From Bradyrhizobium forestalis (lineage in GTDB: Bacteria; Pseudomonadota; Alphaproteobacteria; Rhizobiales; Xanthobacteraceae): a DNA stretch of 36,031 nucleotides. Position 1 is the first letter of the stretch, and every line of letters begins with the position of its first letter. The position numbers and the translations under genes were made by a program. Where the stretch lies: positions 1 through 36,031 of the forward strand of contig NZ_PGVG01000054.1 of NCBI RefSeq assembly GCF_002795245.1, read 5' to 3'. This document shows, in pieces, positions 1 to 8,500 of the stretch. The notes beneath the pieces are model-generated. The model made no database searches, had not been told where the DNA came from, and saw only the letters and a program-made list of their open reading frames with translations.

Positions 1-537
1 GCAACCCGACCCTACCGGCGAACTGCCGGTGACCACCGCAAAGCCGCCCGCCCGCTACGGCGCTATTGGGGGCGCGCGTCCGGGCGGCTTTGCTCTACCG
101 AGCTACACCACCTCCGGGGACACGATCCAGGTTGCGGCGACGGCACGGCGATATGGCGTTTTCGCGCTCATTGCTGCTGCGATGGCGACGGTCGATTCGG
201 CCGGAGCCGAAGGATGCCGAACATCAACCTAGCTTCGTACCGGCGATGGTGGCCGCCGACCCAGGGCCGACGCTTGTCCAGTCGCGCCGGCAAGCAGCGG
301 CGGGTCGATCGAGATCTAGCTCAAGCGATGCCCCCCTGCAGAAGTCCATCGAGCCGCGCCTGCCGCGCCGCTCGCAAGGCGTTAGTGGTCGACGATCTCA
401 GGACAGATCAGCTTCGGGCAGGGCAACCGAAACTAATATCGCAGTCATATTTTAGGAGCGGGCGATTACCGTGGTTGAAAAGCCGCCGCTCCTCATTGCC
501 TCGACAGTGGCTCGGGCGAGCCCCTCATCGTCGGGCT
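1..537. other. Leading stretch without a convincing gene
   Basis: Several overlapping open frames cross this stretch, but all are rich in Arg, Pro and Ser in the way of out-of-frame GC-rich DNA. None has a recognisable domain or a good ribosome binding site. One frame is open from the first base to about 232, so the tail of a gene from outside the window cannot be excluded. The only clear structure is a 13-bp inverted repeat, listed separately. Confidence 0.5.
38..93. repeat. Perfect 13-bp inverted repeat with 30-nt spacer
   Basis: GCAAAGCCGCCCG at 38-50 is matched by its exact reverse complement at 81-93. The stem is GC-rich and the loop is about 30 nt. No T-run follows, so a classic intrinsic terminator is not shown. 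It could be a fold in the 3' end of a transcript, a protein-binding dyad, or chance in GC-rich DNA. Confidence 0.45.
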
Positions 538-624
538 TCAGAAGGGCACCTTCCATAGGAAATAGAGTAGCACAGCCATGGCTCCCCAGAAAAGTATGCC
601 GCGGAAGATGAAAGCGAACGTCAT
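538..624 (-). CDS. 28-residue single-pass membrane microprotein
   Basis: This short frame lies one base after the stop of the gene at 626-1012 (TAA, C, ATG), a spacing typical of translational coupling. The product begins MTFAFIFRGILFWGAMAVLL and ends in a short basic/aromatic tail. It is almost entirely one hydrophobic helix with a single Arg near the start and a Lys near the end. No function is recognised. Microproteins of this size often sit as accessory subunits or regulators of membrane complexes, but no such complex is seen here. The hydrophobic character and coupling support it; its small size and the lack of a strong Shine-Dalgarno weaken it. Confidence 0.45.
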   Translation of the reverse strand: MTFAFIFRGILFWGAMAVLLYFLWKVPF

Positions 625-625
625 G

Positions 626-1012
626 TTAACCGCCGTCTCGCCCAAGACGCTGCGCCCTGGCGATTCCATCGATCGCGTCTGCCACCATTTCTAAAAAAAC
701 CCCATACCACGCATCATCGTCGGGAAGCTCCCACTCTCGTAGACTGCCGACGTAACGGGTCAGAGCAATAACGCCCGCGATTGTAGTTGGCGCTGAACGG
801 ATGAGCACATTCGCATGCTCCGCGAGAGCATCGTTCCTTTGACTGCTGATTTCGTCGGCGGCATCAAACCCGGCTCCCCCATCGAGCTTCGCCGATACGG
901 ACAAGGCCGCGTCGTAGTGCGCCGACAGCTCGCGATGACGCTCGATCACGACGAAGATTAGATCCCGATCGGCTGCAGCAGTCGAATGGGTAGAAAATTC
1001 CTGCGATGACAA
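626..1012 (-). CDS. Hypothetical alphaproteobacterial small protein
   Basis: This is a 128-residue acidic, mostly helical protein. It carries the pattern DLIFVVIERHREL near residue 18, then a variable helix, then SAPTTIAGVIALTRYV near residue 73. This 'IF..IERHR ... TPPTT.AG..ALL.YV' layout recalls a family of small proteins of unknown function that I associate with Bradyrhizobium and Rhodopseudomonas (from memory, not searched). No signal peptide or membrane segment is present, so it is likely cytoplasmic. The start is a TTG at 1012; no in-frame ATG occurs early enough to keep the first motif. The downstream membrane microprotein follows by one base and is probably co-transcribed. Function unknown. 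Confidence 0.65.
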   Translation of the reverse strand: MSSQEFSTHSTAAADRDLIFVVIERHRELSAHYDAALSVSAKLDGGAGFDAADEISSQRNDALAEHANVLIRSAPTTIAGVIALTRYVGSLREWELPDDDAWYGVFLEMVADAIDGIARAQRLGRDGG

Positions 1013-1313
1013 TGTTGGCCCCGAGCAACTAGCATAGCTACGTTACCATCGCAGCCATGATGATAATCAGCGTAGTAGGTCCTTCATCTGCGGTATTTCT
1101 GCTCGATCGGATTGGGCGTTCAAACGAGGTCACCGGCTCCATTTGAGGCCGAGAAGTTTCCCGCACGACGGCGCGCGCCTTACTCGCGCCGGAAAACGGC
1201 TCTGCCCCCGCTGTTGCCGGCGTAAAGCTGCATATTTGCGCGATATCAAAGGTTGTTATCCCGCATCGGCCGCGCTTGGATACGCTTCCACATTCGAAAG
1301 GGGCGGACGAAAT
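1013..1313. other. Intergenic stretch
   Basis: This is the divergent space between the minus-strand gene ending upstream at 1012 and the plus-strand small secreted protein at 1314. Promoters for both should lie here. I see no convincing -35/-10 pair and no conserved protein in the open frames. Confidence 0.4.
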
Positions 1314-1526
1314 ATGAAGTTGATTGCAATAGCGGCCGGTCTGTTGCTGCTCGGCGTGATAGGACAAGCAAACGCACGCGGAGGACATGGAGGGCGCGTC
1401 AGCTATGGCGGCGGACATCACACTACCAGTCATGGCGGCAGCTATTTGGGTGGATCCGGCTCATCACACCGTGGCGGGACTTATGTCAATTCGAGAACTG
1501 GCAACCGTTACGGCACTCATCGATAA
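1314..1526 (+). CDS. Small secreted Gly/His-rich protein
   Basis: The product is 70 residues. It has a Sec-type signal peptide: MKLIAIAAGLLLLGVIGQAN with a basic n-region, a Leu/Ile core and an ANA-R cleavage-like site near residue 22. The mature part is Gly, Ser and His rich (GGHGGRVSYGGGHHTTSHGG) and ends with VNSRTGNRYGTHR. It is probably an exported, intrinsically disordered peptide; the His clusters could bind metal, but that is inference. The ATG at 1314 is preferred over upstream starts because it opens the signal peptide and follows a purine-rich AAAGGGG stretch. Similar short 'GGTYVN..TGNRYG' tails occur in small exported rhizobial proteins as I recall. Function unknown. Confidence 0.65.
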   Translation: MKLIAIAAGLLLLGVIGQANARGGHGGRVSYGGGHHTTSHGGSYLGGSGSSHRGGTYVNSRTGNRYGTHR

Positions 1527-1589
1527 CGAGCGACGAGGCAGGACTGAAGGCGCGGCCGTTCGATAGGGCTTTTTACGCGTGGGCAACAA

Positions 1590-1629
1590 TGGGAGCCGAC
1601 GTTTCGGCTATGAAGCCGTGAGGCTCCCA
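1590..1629. repeat. Two-part hairpin downstream of the secreted peptide gene
   Basis: TGGGAGCC at 1590-1597 pairs with GGCTCCCA at 1622-1629. Inside, CGGCT pairs with AGCCG across an ATGA loop, giving a stacked hairpin with an internal bulge. It lies about 65 bases after the stop of the gene at 1314-1526. No immediate T-run follows, so it may be a weak terminator, an mRNA 3' stabiliser or part of a small RNA. Confidence 0.45.
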
Positions 1630-1642
1630 GGAGGGGCTTTCT

Positions 1643-1654
1643 AACAGCGCTGTT
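1643..1654. repeat. 12-bp perfect palindrome
   Basis: AACAGCGCTGTT is a perfect dyad just after the hairpin at 1590-1629 and 30 bases before the membrane microprotein at 1686. It could be an operator for a dimeric regulator. A 12-bp palindrome can also arise by chance. Confidence 0.25.
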
Positions 1655-1685
1655 TTGCTATGTGGCGTAATCGACCTCCTCTTCA

Positions 1686-1838
1686 ATGTGGGCACTCTCT
1701 GCGGCCTGGCTGGCTAGGTTGGGGATCGGCACATCGGTTTATGTCACCGGCATCCTTATCTGGATAGACGGCACGGTGCTGTTCGGTTTGGGAGCGCTGC
1801 TCTCGCACAATGACTTTGCGCAGGCGATATTCGGATAA
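1686..1838 (+). CDS. 50-residue membrane microprotein
   Basis: The frame begins ATG TGG and encodes MWALSAAWLARLGIGTSVYV, then a second hydrophobic stretch (TGILIWIDGTVLFGLGALLS), and ends HNDFAQAIFG. Most of the protein is hydrophobic, compatible with one long or two short membrane helices. No Shine-Dalgarno is obvious and no family is recognised. It may be real because hydrophobicity is sustained over the whole frame and neighbouring frames are closed or arginine-rich. It may equally be a remnant of a longer membrane protein. Confidence 0.4.
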   Translation: MWALSAAWLARLGIGTSVYVTGILIWIDGTVLFGLGALLSHNDFAQAIFG

Positions 1839-2721
1839 CGCGCTAGAACTCTCTAGGGTGAGGGCCCGGACGAAATGCAGGCCGGAGTGTCCAAACGGGT
1901 GAGAGGCTCAGCCGCAGTTCTTCACGTTGATCCAGTGGTTTTGTCCTGCGTTACAGGATGGGACTTAACGCATGAGCGTTTCGTCGAGCGAAATGGCAGA
2001 CTGCCGTCAAGCAATTCAAAGCTTATGGTTTCCTATGGCGTAGCGAAGATCTTGACGAAGTGTGGTGCGCTGCTTAAAGCATCAAACCTCGGCCGCTGAC
2101 GACGCTAGTCCCTTGAAATTCGTACGAAGAGCGATTCGAGAATCATCCTTTCACCCTCGGTCTCGTTTCTGACCAGGCGATTATGGGGCGGCTCGCGGTG
2201 GCGTTGGTGTATCGGCCGTGAAGTGGCCAATCGGAAGAGATTTCCAATCAGGTCAGATGTTCGCTCGATAGCGCCGGTGAAATCCGTCAATAAATCGCGT
2301 TCGGCTGAAGAATTTGAGCGCTAACGCAGCGCCCCCCGTGCGCTCTATCACTACGAGAGCTTCATCTACGATCCCGTCGACGACCATCTTAGATGCTTGA
2401 CTACGATGTGCCGGCGGCGCCGCCCAGCATCCGTGATGGCGTTTCTGGTGCCAAGGCGCCTTGCGCCCCTCAACGAATCCGCGACAGATGATCCGATCCG
2501 AACTGCGTCGATATTTCAGCGCGCGCTTTGCCCGCAACGTGCAATGCTGTGGCGGAGGCGCAACAACCGGTGCAAAAAAACCATAACTCAACTTTTGCTA
2601 GTTGCGCGCTTAGGCGGAAAGGCATTCGATAACAACCAGCTTTTGTTAGGTTGACCGGAGTGGCTCGCTCGGCCCCTTTAGAAACCTGCACACTGTGAAT
2701 TTTAAGCCCGGGGATTTGGTA
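1839..2721. other. Long gene-poor stretch
   Basis: About 880 bases contain only short frames without recognisable domains. On the minus strand between about 2255 and 2395 one frame reads VVDEALVVIERTGG-like, faintly reminiscent of the C-terminal region of acyl-CoA dehydrogenases, but too short to name. Base composition is more AT-rich than in the large operons. The promoter of the lipoprotein gene at 2722 should be at the right end. The stretch is best read as decayed or intergenic DNA. Confidence 0.4.
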
Positions 2722-3543
2722 ATGTTGAGGCCGGGAGTCAATTTGATCGCACTTATCGGTGGTTGTGTGCTTGCCGGATGCGGGTTACGCGTTCCAGAGA
2801 TCCGGGATTTTCCTAACGGTGGGTCATACGCCTCCAATAATGCTTTGGTGCAGGCCATCGTTCGAAGCGTTCATTGCGAACTTGAGGATGCCGTCACCCG
2901 GGTTCTCAACGCAAGAGCCGGTTCGTCCGATGCTCTTTTCTTGCGCAAGTGGGGCGCTCAGGTCGCCCTCACTATTCAGCTTGAAGAGAAGTCGACGGCT
3001 AATCCGACAGCTGCTTGGTTCCCTCCCTCACCAACTTCGTCGATCTTCAGTTTGAGCGGCGCATTTAATGGATCAGCAGATGCGACCCGTGTGGACAAAG
3101 TAAACTTCTATTACAAAGTGAGCGAACTCTATCTGGGACCAAACGGAAGATGTGAGCGTGACACCACGGCTCCAACCGACTCATTACTAATCCAGAGCGA
3201 CCTGAAATTGGCAGAATGGCTCGACGCGATGGTCAACGGTGTCGCGACAGGGCAAATCGCGAGCGTCGCTAAGCAAAATGTTCTTTCCCATCAAGTAACT
3301 TTCGAAATTGATACTAGCGGAAGCATTACTCCTGCATGGAAGCTCGTGAGAGCGACTTTCAACCAAAGCGGCAACTTGCTGTCGGCTTTGCGCAATCGCA
3401 AGCATGACCTGGTGGTGACCTTCGCGCCGCTGGATAAAACGCAGAGCGGAAATTTCCTAATCCCAATCGGCGAAAGTACACATATTGCTTCTCAGCTGAC
3501 CAGCGGCATTACGACGGGCTTCAAGAGCGCCCTGGGCCAATAG
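2722..3543 (+). CDS. Putative lipoprotein of unknown function
   Basis: The product is 273 residues. The ATG at 2722 follows GGGGA by about nine bases and gives a textbook lipoprotein signal: MLRPGVNLIALIGGCVLAGC, with lipobox LAGC at residues 17-20 and Cys20 as the lipidation site. A GTG at 2695 in frame is less likely. The mature part mixes beta-strands and Ser/Thr-rich segments. It contains VDKVNFYYKVSELYLGP near residue 130 and VTFEIDTSGSITPAWKLV near residue 193, as in envelope proteins with beta-sandwich folds. I do not recognise the family. It is probably anchored in the outer or inner membrane facing the periplasm. A small basic protein follows 36 bases downstream and may share its transcript. 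Confidence 0.75.
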   Translation: MLRPGVNLIALIGGCVLAGCGLRVPEIRDFPNGGSYASNNALVQAIVRSVHCELEDAVTRVLNARAGSSDALFLRKWGAQVALTIQLEEKSTANPTAAWFPPSPTSSIFSLSGAFNGSADATRVDKVNFYYKVSELYLGPNGRCERDTTAPTDSLLIQSDLKLAEWLDAMVNGVATGQIASVAKQNVLSHQVTFEIDTSGSITPAWKLVRATFNQSGNLLSALRNRKHDLVVTFAPLDKTQSGNFLIPIGESTHIASQLTSGITTGFKSALGQ

Positions 3544-3567
3544 ACTCCATAGATGTAGACCTTCACT

Positions 3568-3573
3568 CGGAGG
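3568..3573 (+). promoter_or_regulatory. Ribosome binding site of the four-Cys small protein
   Basis: CGGAGG lies six bases before the ATG at 3580 and fixes that start. Confidence 0.7.
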
Positions 3574-3579
3574 ATTATA

Positions 3580-3834
3580 ATGGGCAAGAAAACGAAAAAG
3601 CGCGCGGTCAAAGCAAGAAAAGCCAGCGCGGAAGTTGTATTGGACTCTCTGTCGGATGATCCGGCAACGAATGCTCTGGCTGACCGAGTTGCGCGTTGTA
3701 ATAAGCCGCCGCTCAAGTGGCTAAGGCAAGCTGATGGGTCGTGGCTGGAATGCTCGCTTCGATCAGACTGCACCTACGGCAACTGCCACGAGGTAAGCGC
3801 CAATGAGGTGCCAGCAGAGATCCGCAACGGTTGA
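3580..3834 (+). CDS. Small four-cysteine basic protein
   Basis: The product is 84 residues. The N-terminus is strongly basic (MGKKTKKRAVKARK), followed by a helical acidic part and a cysteine-containing tail with Cys40, Cys58, Cys64 and Cys69 plus His70. The Cys spacing (C-x17-C-x5-C-x4-C-H) could bind a metal, but does not match a standard zinc finger that I recognise. The start is well supported by a strong ribosome binding site six bases upstream. It probably forms a short transcription unit with the lipoprotein gene ending at 3543. Function unknown. Confidence 0.65.
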   Translation: MGKKTKKRAVKARKASAEVVLDSLSDDPATNALADRVARCNKPPLKWLRQADGSWLECSLRSDCTYGNCHEVSANEVPAEIRNG

Positions 3835-4228
3835 GGCGCACCGTGTGATCGGACTGCCGGAGGCGCTGTATCAAGCTCAAAACCGAGCGAGCTCATGGTC
3901 CGGAAATATTCGCGCGCTGAAGGCCCAGTTTTGCAAGTCATTGATCGTGGCTTTAGCGAAGCGATCCTGCCATTTTATTCCGGACGGATGCTGGTCCTTC
4001 GGTCCTGAAATCAACTCTTCGTCGCAGCGTACTCGATCTCACTATGCCCCCGATATCGACAGGACGTAATCGAAACCATCGCTCAGAAATTTGTGCGCGG
4101 GGCAAATAGACAGTCTGAGTCGCTGCAACAGCTCTCGACTGACGAAAGAAATACTTTTGGCTGTGTGATCTTCACGGACATCTGCGAGGTAATCTCTGTT
4201 AGATTCGTAGTTGGGTTCTTGTGAATTG
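3835..4228. other. Convergent intergenic stretch
   Basis: This lies between the 3' ends of a plus-strand gene and the minus-strand operon. I see no strong terminator hairpin with a T-run. A minus-strand frame starting with TTG at 4275 overlaps the end of the coiled-coil gene and could encode 77 residues, but it lacks recognisable features. Confidence 0.4.
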
Positions 4229-5596
4229 CTAATTGGGCGGGTTGATTGATCGTGCTCGATATGAACTTTCAACAATTTCCGCTCCGTGGCTTACATCCGG
4301 AGCTGATACGATCTTGAGCGGAAATTGACCGGCCGGCCTTGCGAATTCCATTGCAAAGTGCCCACCTGCTTTAGCGACCAACGCTCTCAGGCGGTCGAAC
4401 TCACCGCACCAGATCGTTTCCATGTCACGATCACGGTTGGAGTCGCGAGCTTCGGCCAGGCTGCCGATACCGACGACCCGCACCTGGAGGAGATCAGATC
4501 TCGATGCGCCCAAGAGCTCTACTCCATAGCCAGGATTGGCTGCGTTACGCAGGACGATGTGGCCGTTCTGGACCCAGGCCGTCGCCATTCCCTCGGACAC
4601 CTCGTATCCCAGGCCGGCAAGACCTTCGAGCACCGCGCGCCTGCGCTCCGCCGCGGCCATCGCCTTGAATTCTTCCTCGATGAGAAGGTCGGTGCGTTTG
4701 ACGAGGTCTTGCCCATTGCTGGGCGATGGGGAGGCGAGGGCTTCCTCGATTTCGGTCAGCAGCGAGGTAGCCTCCGCTGACTTCATCACGGAAAGCTCGG
4801 CGCGTCGCGCCCGAAGTTCGTCCGCTAGTCGGGCGTTGGCGCGGCCATCCTTCACGGCCGCGGCCAGGTCCAACAGAAGGCTATCTGCGATAAGCGATCT
4901 TCGAGCCGGAGGCTCTGCTTCCAAGTGCGCGACACGGTCCGAGAATGTGGAGGGATCGATGCCAAGCCCACGCAACTCGCCGAGAAGAGCATCGACGCGG
5001 CCCAAGGCGGGATCCTCCACCTCCTGAGCTTGCCCGGCAATCCAGTCCCGCAGGGTGTCAGGGCGCTCGCCCGCGCCCAAGCGAGTAGCAAGCTCGCGTT
5101 GGCGGTCTGTCGCGCTATCCTGTGCCGCCTGAAAAGGAAGCAGCAGCAGCGCTTTTGCCATGGCCGTTTCCAAGCGCTCGGTAGATCCGGTCGAGCCACT
5201 GAGCTCGCTTCGAATGTCGGCGGGAATTTCGACTTTCAGAGCTTGCAGTCTCTGCAGCAGCGCCTCGGCTGCCGCTTTCGAGCGCCTGAATTCGCGGTTC
5301 GAACGGGCCGCCATTTCGGCAGCTCTTTCAACCCGGCGCTCGGAATCCGCCTGAAGGAAGGCGATCTCGGCGGCAACCTGTTTCTGGAGTTCGATGAAAC
5401 GATCGGCCTCGAGCAGGCGACGAAGGTCATCTCGCCGGACTATGACTTTGTCGACGTCCTTCTGCTCAATGGTCCCGTTGCGTTTGCCGGCGGAGGTCCA
5501 GCTTTCGATCGCCGCGTCAAGCCGCGCCAGGTTGCGATGGCAGATGGCGATGATCTCGGCTCGGGTAACGATCCTGAAGGCTTTGGGTCCGCTCAT
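4229..5596 (-). CDS. Coiled-coil protein, last gene of the helicase operon
   Basis: The product is 455 residues, starting MSGPKAFRIVTRAEIIAICH. The ATG at 5596 is chosen because it overlaps the stop of the helicase-nuclease gene as ATGA and is preceded by GGGGGAGG. The first ~45 residues form a compact basic/aromatic module. Residues ~55-125 are a long charged coiled coil (ELQKQVAAEIAFLQADSERR), and further helices follow to ~340. The last ~110 residues are a globular mixed domain with GYEVSEGMATAWVQNGHIVL and YGVELLG. There is no catalytic motif, signal or membrane segment. I recall proteins opening 'MSGPK..RIVTREE' as a recurrent unannotated family, which I cannot verify here. The position implies an adaptor, sensor or scaffold for the kinase-helicase-nuclease protein. 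Confidence 0.8.
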   Translation of the reverse strand: MSGPKAFRIVTRAEIIAICHRNLARLDAAIESWTSAGKRNGTIEQKDVDKVIVRRDDLRRLLEADRFIELQKQVAAEIAFLQADSERRVERAAEMAARSNREFRRSKAAAEALLQRLQALKVEIPADIRSELSGSTGSTERLETAMAKALLLLPFQAAQDSATDRQRELATRLGAGERPDTLRDWIAGQAQEVEDPALGRVDALLGELRGLGIDPSTFSDRVAHLEAEPPARRSLIADSLLLDLAAAVKDGRANARLADELRARRAELSVMKSAEATSLLTEIEEALASPSPSNGQDLVKRTDLLIEEEFKAMAAAERRRAVLEGLAGLGYEVSEGMATAWVQNGHIVLRNAANPGYGVELLGASRSDLLQVRVVGIGSLAEARDSNRDRDMETIWCGEFDRLRALVAKAGGHFAMEFARPAGQFPLKIVSAPDVSHGAEIVESSYRARSINPPN

Positions 5597-8500
5597 TGCA
5601 ATCCTCCCCCACGGAGCGCGTGCTCGACAGCGTTCTTGAGCCGGAGGCGTTCGGCTTCTCCAGCATGAGTCCAAGCATACGAGGAAACTCTATGGACATA
5701 AGGAACGGCTCTTCCCAACACATTAGGACGCCAGATCTCGCGAGCACGAGCTCTTTGAAGCAAATGATGTCGCGGCGCATCGCATTCCACGCCTATGGCG
5801 TAGAGGCCGGTCCGGGGATCGGTCACGGCAAAATCAAGGCTGAATGCGCCGCCATCGCGGGCCCGACTGGGCTTATAGCCATTCGCTTCGAGAAAGGCTT
5901 CGACAGACCTGGTGAAGCCGTCGTCCTCATGACGTCCAGCTTCGTGGTGGGGACGTGGTTCGGTTACCATCCGGTCCAGGAGCGTCTTTCCGGAGTCTGC
6001 AAGACCATCGGATACCGTCCTGGCATATTCGAGGTAGCCTTGCAGATAGTCGCGCGGCACCCTGGGACCACTCCGCCTCGTCAACAGGTCCGATATCTCT
6101 GATATCGGCATGGATGTGACGATGACCACCTTTTCTCTCGCACGTGTTACCGCGACATTCAGGCGGCGCTCGCCGCCGGCGTGGCCTAGCGCGCCGAAGC
6201 TCTTGCGGAAAACGCTGTGTTCGTTGCGGCCGAATGTCGTAGAAAAAACGATGATGTCACGTTCATCGCCTTGCACGTTCTCCACGTTCTTGACGAAAAA
6301 GCCCATGTCCTCGCCATGCTCGATACGTTCGCGCTCGCGCATCAATGCCTCTCGGAACGCTGCATCGTTTTCGGCGCGATCTTCCAAAGCATCTTCTATG
6401 GCGTCGGCCTGCTTGCGGTTGAATGTGACGACACCGACCGACGGCGGCGATGAATCCTCCCAAAGCTCCGATAAGTATTGTACGACATCGCTGGCTTCCT
6501 TTTGGTTCGTCTGGGCCTTGTAAGTGCCGTCCGAGCGCACGACTTCGATCGGCTTGAGCCTGCGGATTGTCTCTACGGGATGGCGAACGGGGACGCTAAG
6601 GCCGTTGGCGTAGAACGATGCGTTCGAGAATGATATCAGCTCTCGATATTTCGAACGATAGTGCACTTGCAGAGTACGGGTCCGAAGTACGGAGCGGGCG
6701 AGTTGGAGGAGGTCGGGACAATCCTTGATCTCTCTGCGATTCCACGTCTCCGCGAAGGCTTCGCGTTCCTCCTCGCTGGCTCCTTCTTCAGGTTCTTCAC
6801 CGTCGAATATTGCCGCTTCGTCGTTCTCGACCTTGCTGGCGAAGAAAGAGGTCGGCGGCATCTGCTTTTCGTCGCCGCTGACGACGACGAGCCTGCTGCG
6901 GAACAGGGAGGGCAGCGCATACTCAACGGGCATCTGCGAAGCCTCGTCGAAGATGACGGTATCGAAGAGCCCCGCGCGAGGTTGCAGCACGCGGCTCGCG
7001 ACATCTGGCGTCATGAGCCAGACTGGCCGGAGCGCGAATAGACCGAGCGGAGCACCGCGATCGATGAATTCGCGCAATCTTAGCGCTCTTGGGCCACGCA
7101 GCCTGGTGATCACGTCCCACTCGCCGCTCGGACGCACTTTTGCTGCATCGATACCTTGGACGAGAAGATCCCGGTTGTACTGCCGGATCTGCGCGTCGGA
7201 TTCCGCGAGCGATTTTACCTTCGCATCTAACTGGTCGGCGTCGAACAAGACGTCAGGATTTGCACCCTCCATATCGGCCTTCCACGCCAAACGCGCCTCG
7301 CGGCCTATAGTGGCGCGAATGCAGGTGTCGAGGTCTTCGGAAGCCAGTTCCGAAAGCTCGGACTCCCTCGACCTGAGTGTTGCGAAGATGGCGCGCTCCT
7401 TGTCGTCCAGGCGCGAAGAGCGAAGTCGATATTCCTGGTAGCTGCTCAGCATCGGCAGAGCTTGCACGATCTGGTCGATGGCGCTCGCATTAGAGCGACC
7501 ATTCTCAATCGCCGAGCGTCTCGATCCGAGCCACAGTTCGTCGAAATAGGTCCTGAGCCGGTCCAATGCGGCGCGGCTTTCCTCTCGCGTGTGATGCCTT
7601 CTGAGCGCGAGTTCAGCCCCCTCAAAGAACGTGCCGAGCTCCTCGGTCGTTCCGACCGAGAGCGCTCTCTCGAGCTCAAGCCGGTCCGGGCACCGATCGA
7701 TGAGCAAATTGTGGCCTCCCAGACCATTGAGGAACGAGCCGAGGCGCTCGGCGAAATCGGCGAGCTTACCGGGCGACAAATCCAGATTGGGCGCACGGCC
7801 GAACAGGACCGTGAAATATTGCTCGAGTTCGTGCCTTGGCTGGCGTATGGCCAATTCGAGCTCGACCGCATAATACAACGAGCTGATGGCGTCGTTATCT
7901 TGCGGGAGCTCCAATGACGCAAGGAGCTGGCGTACACGGCGCGTTCGCAGCCAATGGAGCGGGTTGAGCCATTGGAGGGCGCTTGCCGGCAAGCGAACTT
8001 GGCCCGCGAGTTCCCCGGCAGAGCAGAGCTCTTCCTCATTGAAGGCGATAAGCTTGGAGCAAAAGTTCGTTTTGTAGGAAGGGCCGTCGAGCGATGAGAA
8101 AATTTCTTTCATCGCTGATAGGCCCTCGAGAATGCGCGCAGCTTCCGATGTCCCATCCTCGACGTTCCGAAACAGCGGCCGCAATCGAGCGAGATTTGCG
8201 CAGACCGAATCGCTGATCGAGCGGAGCTCAGCCGCTTCGGCGAGCCAAGCCCGAAATTCCGCCGCATCCGATATTTTTAGACAATCCGCCGTTTCATCGT
8301 CGGTCTGCTCCCGCCGCGCGTCGGCTTGCAAAAATGCCTGCAGGTGCAAGGCCAGCGCGGCCGCGGTTCCTCGATCGGGATTGAACGGCTTGAGGGCGGA
8401 CAGAGGATTGTCTTCAAATTTCGACGGAAGCCAGAATTTCGCGAGCGGGCCGCAATTCTCCTCGATCCTCGCCACGTCCGCGGGATGTAGATCTGCCAGC

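Noticed and set aside
4042..4275. A 77-residue minus-strand frame overlapping the end of the coiled-coil gene, with a TTG start.
   Set aside because: GGAG lies upstream, but the start is non-standard, the overlap is 47 bases and no domain is seen. Evidence is too weak to call a gene.
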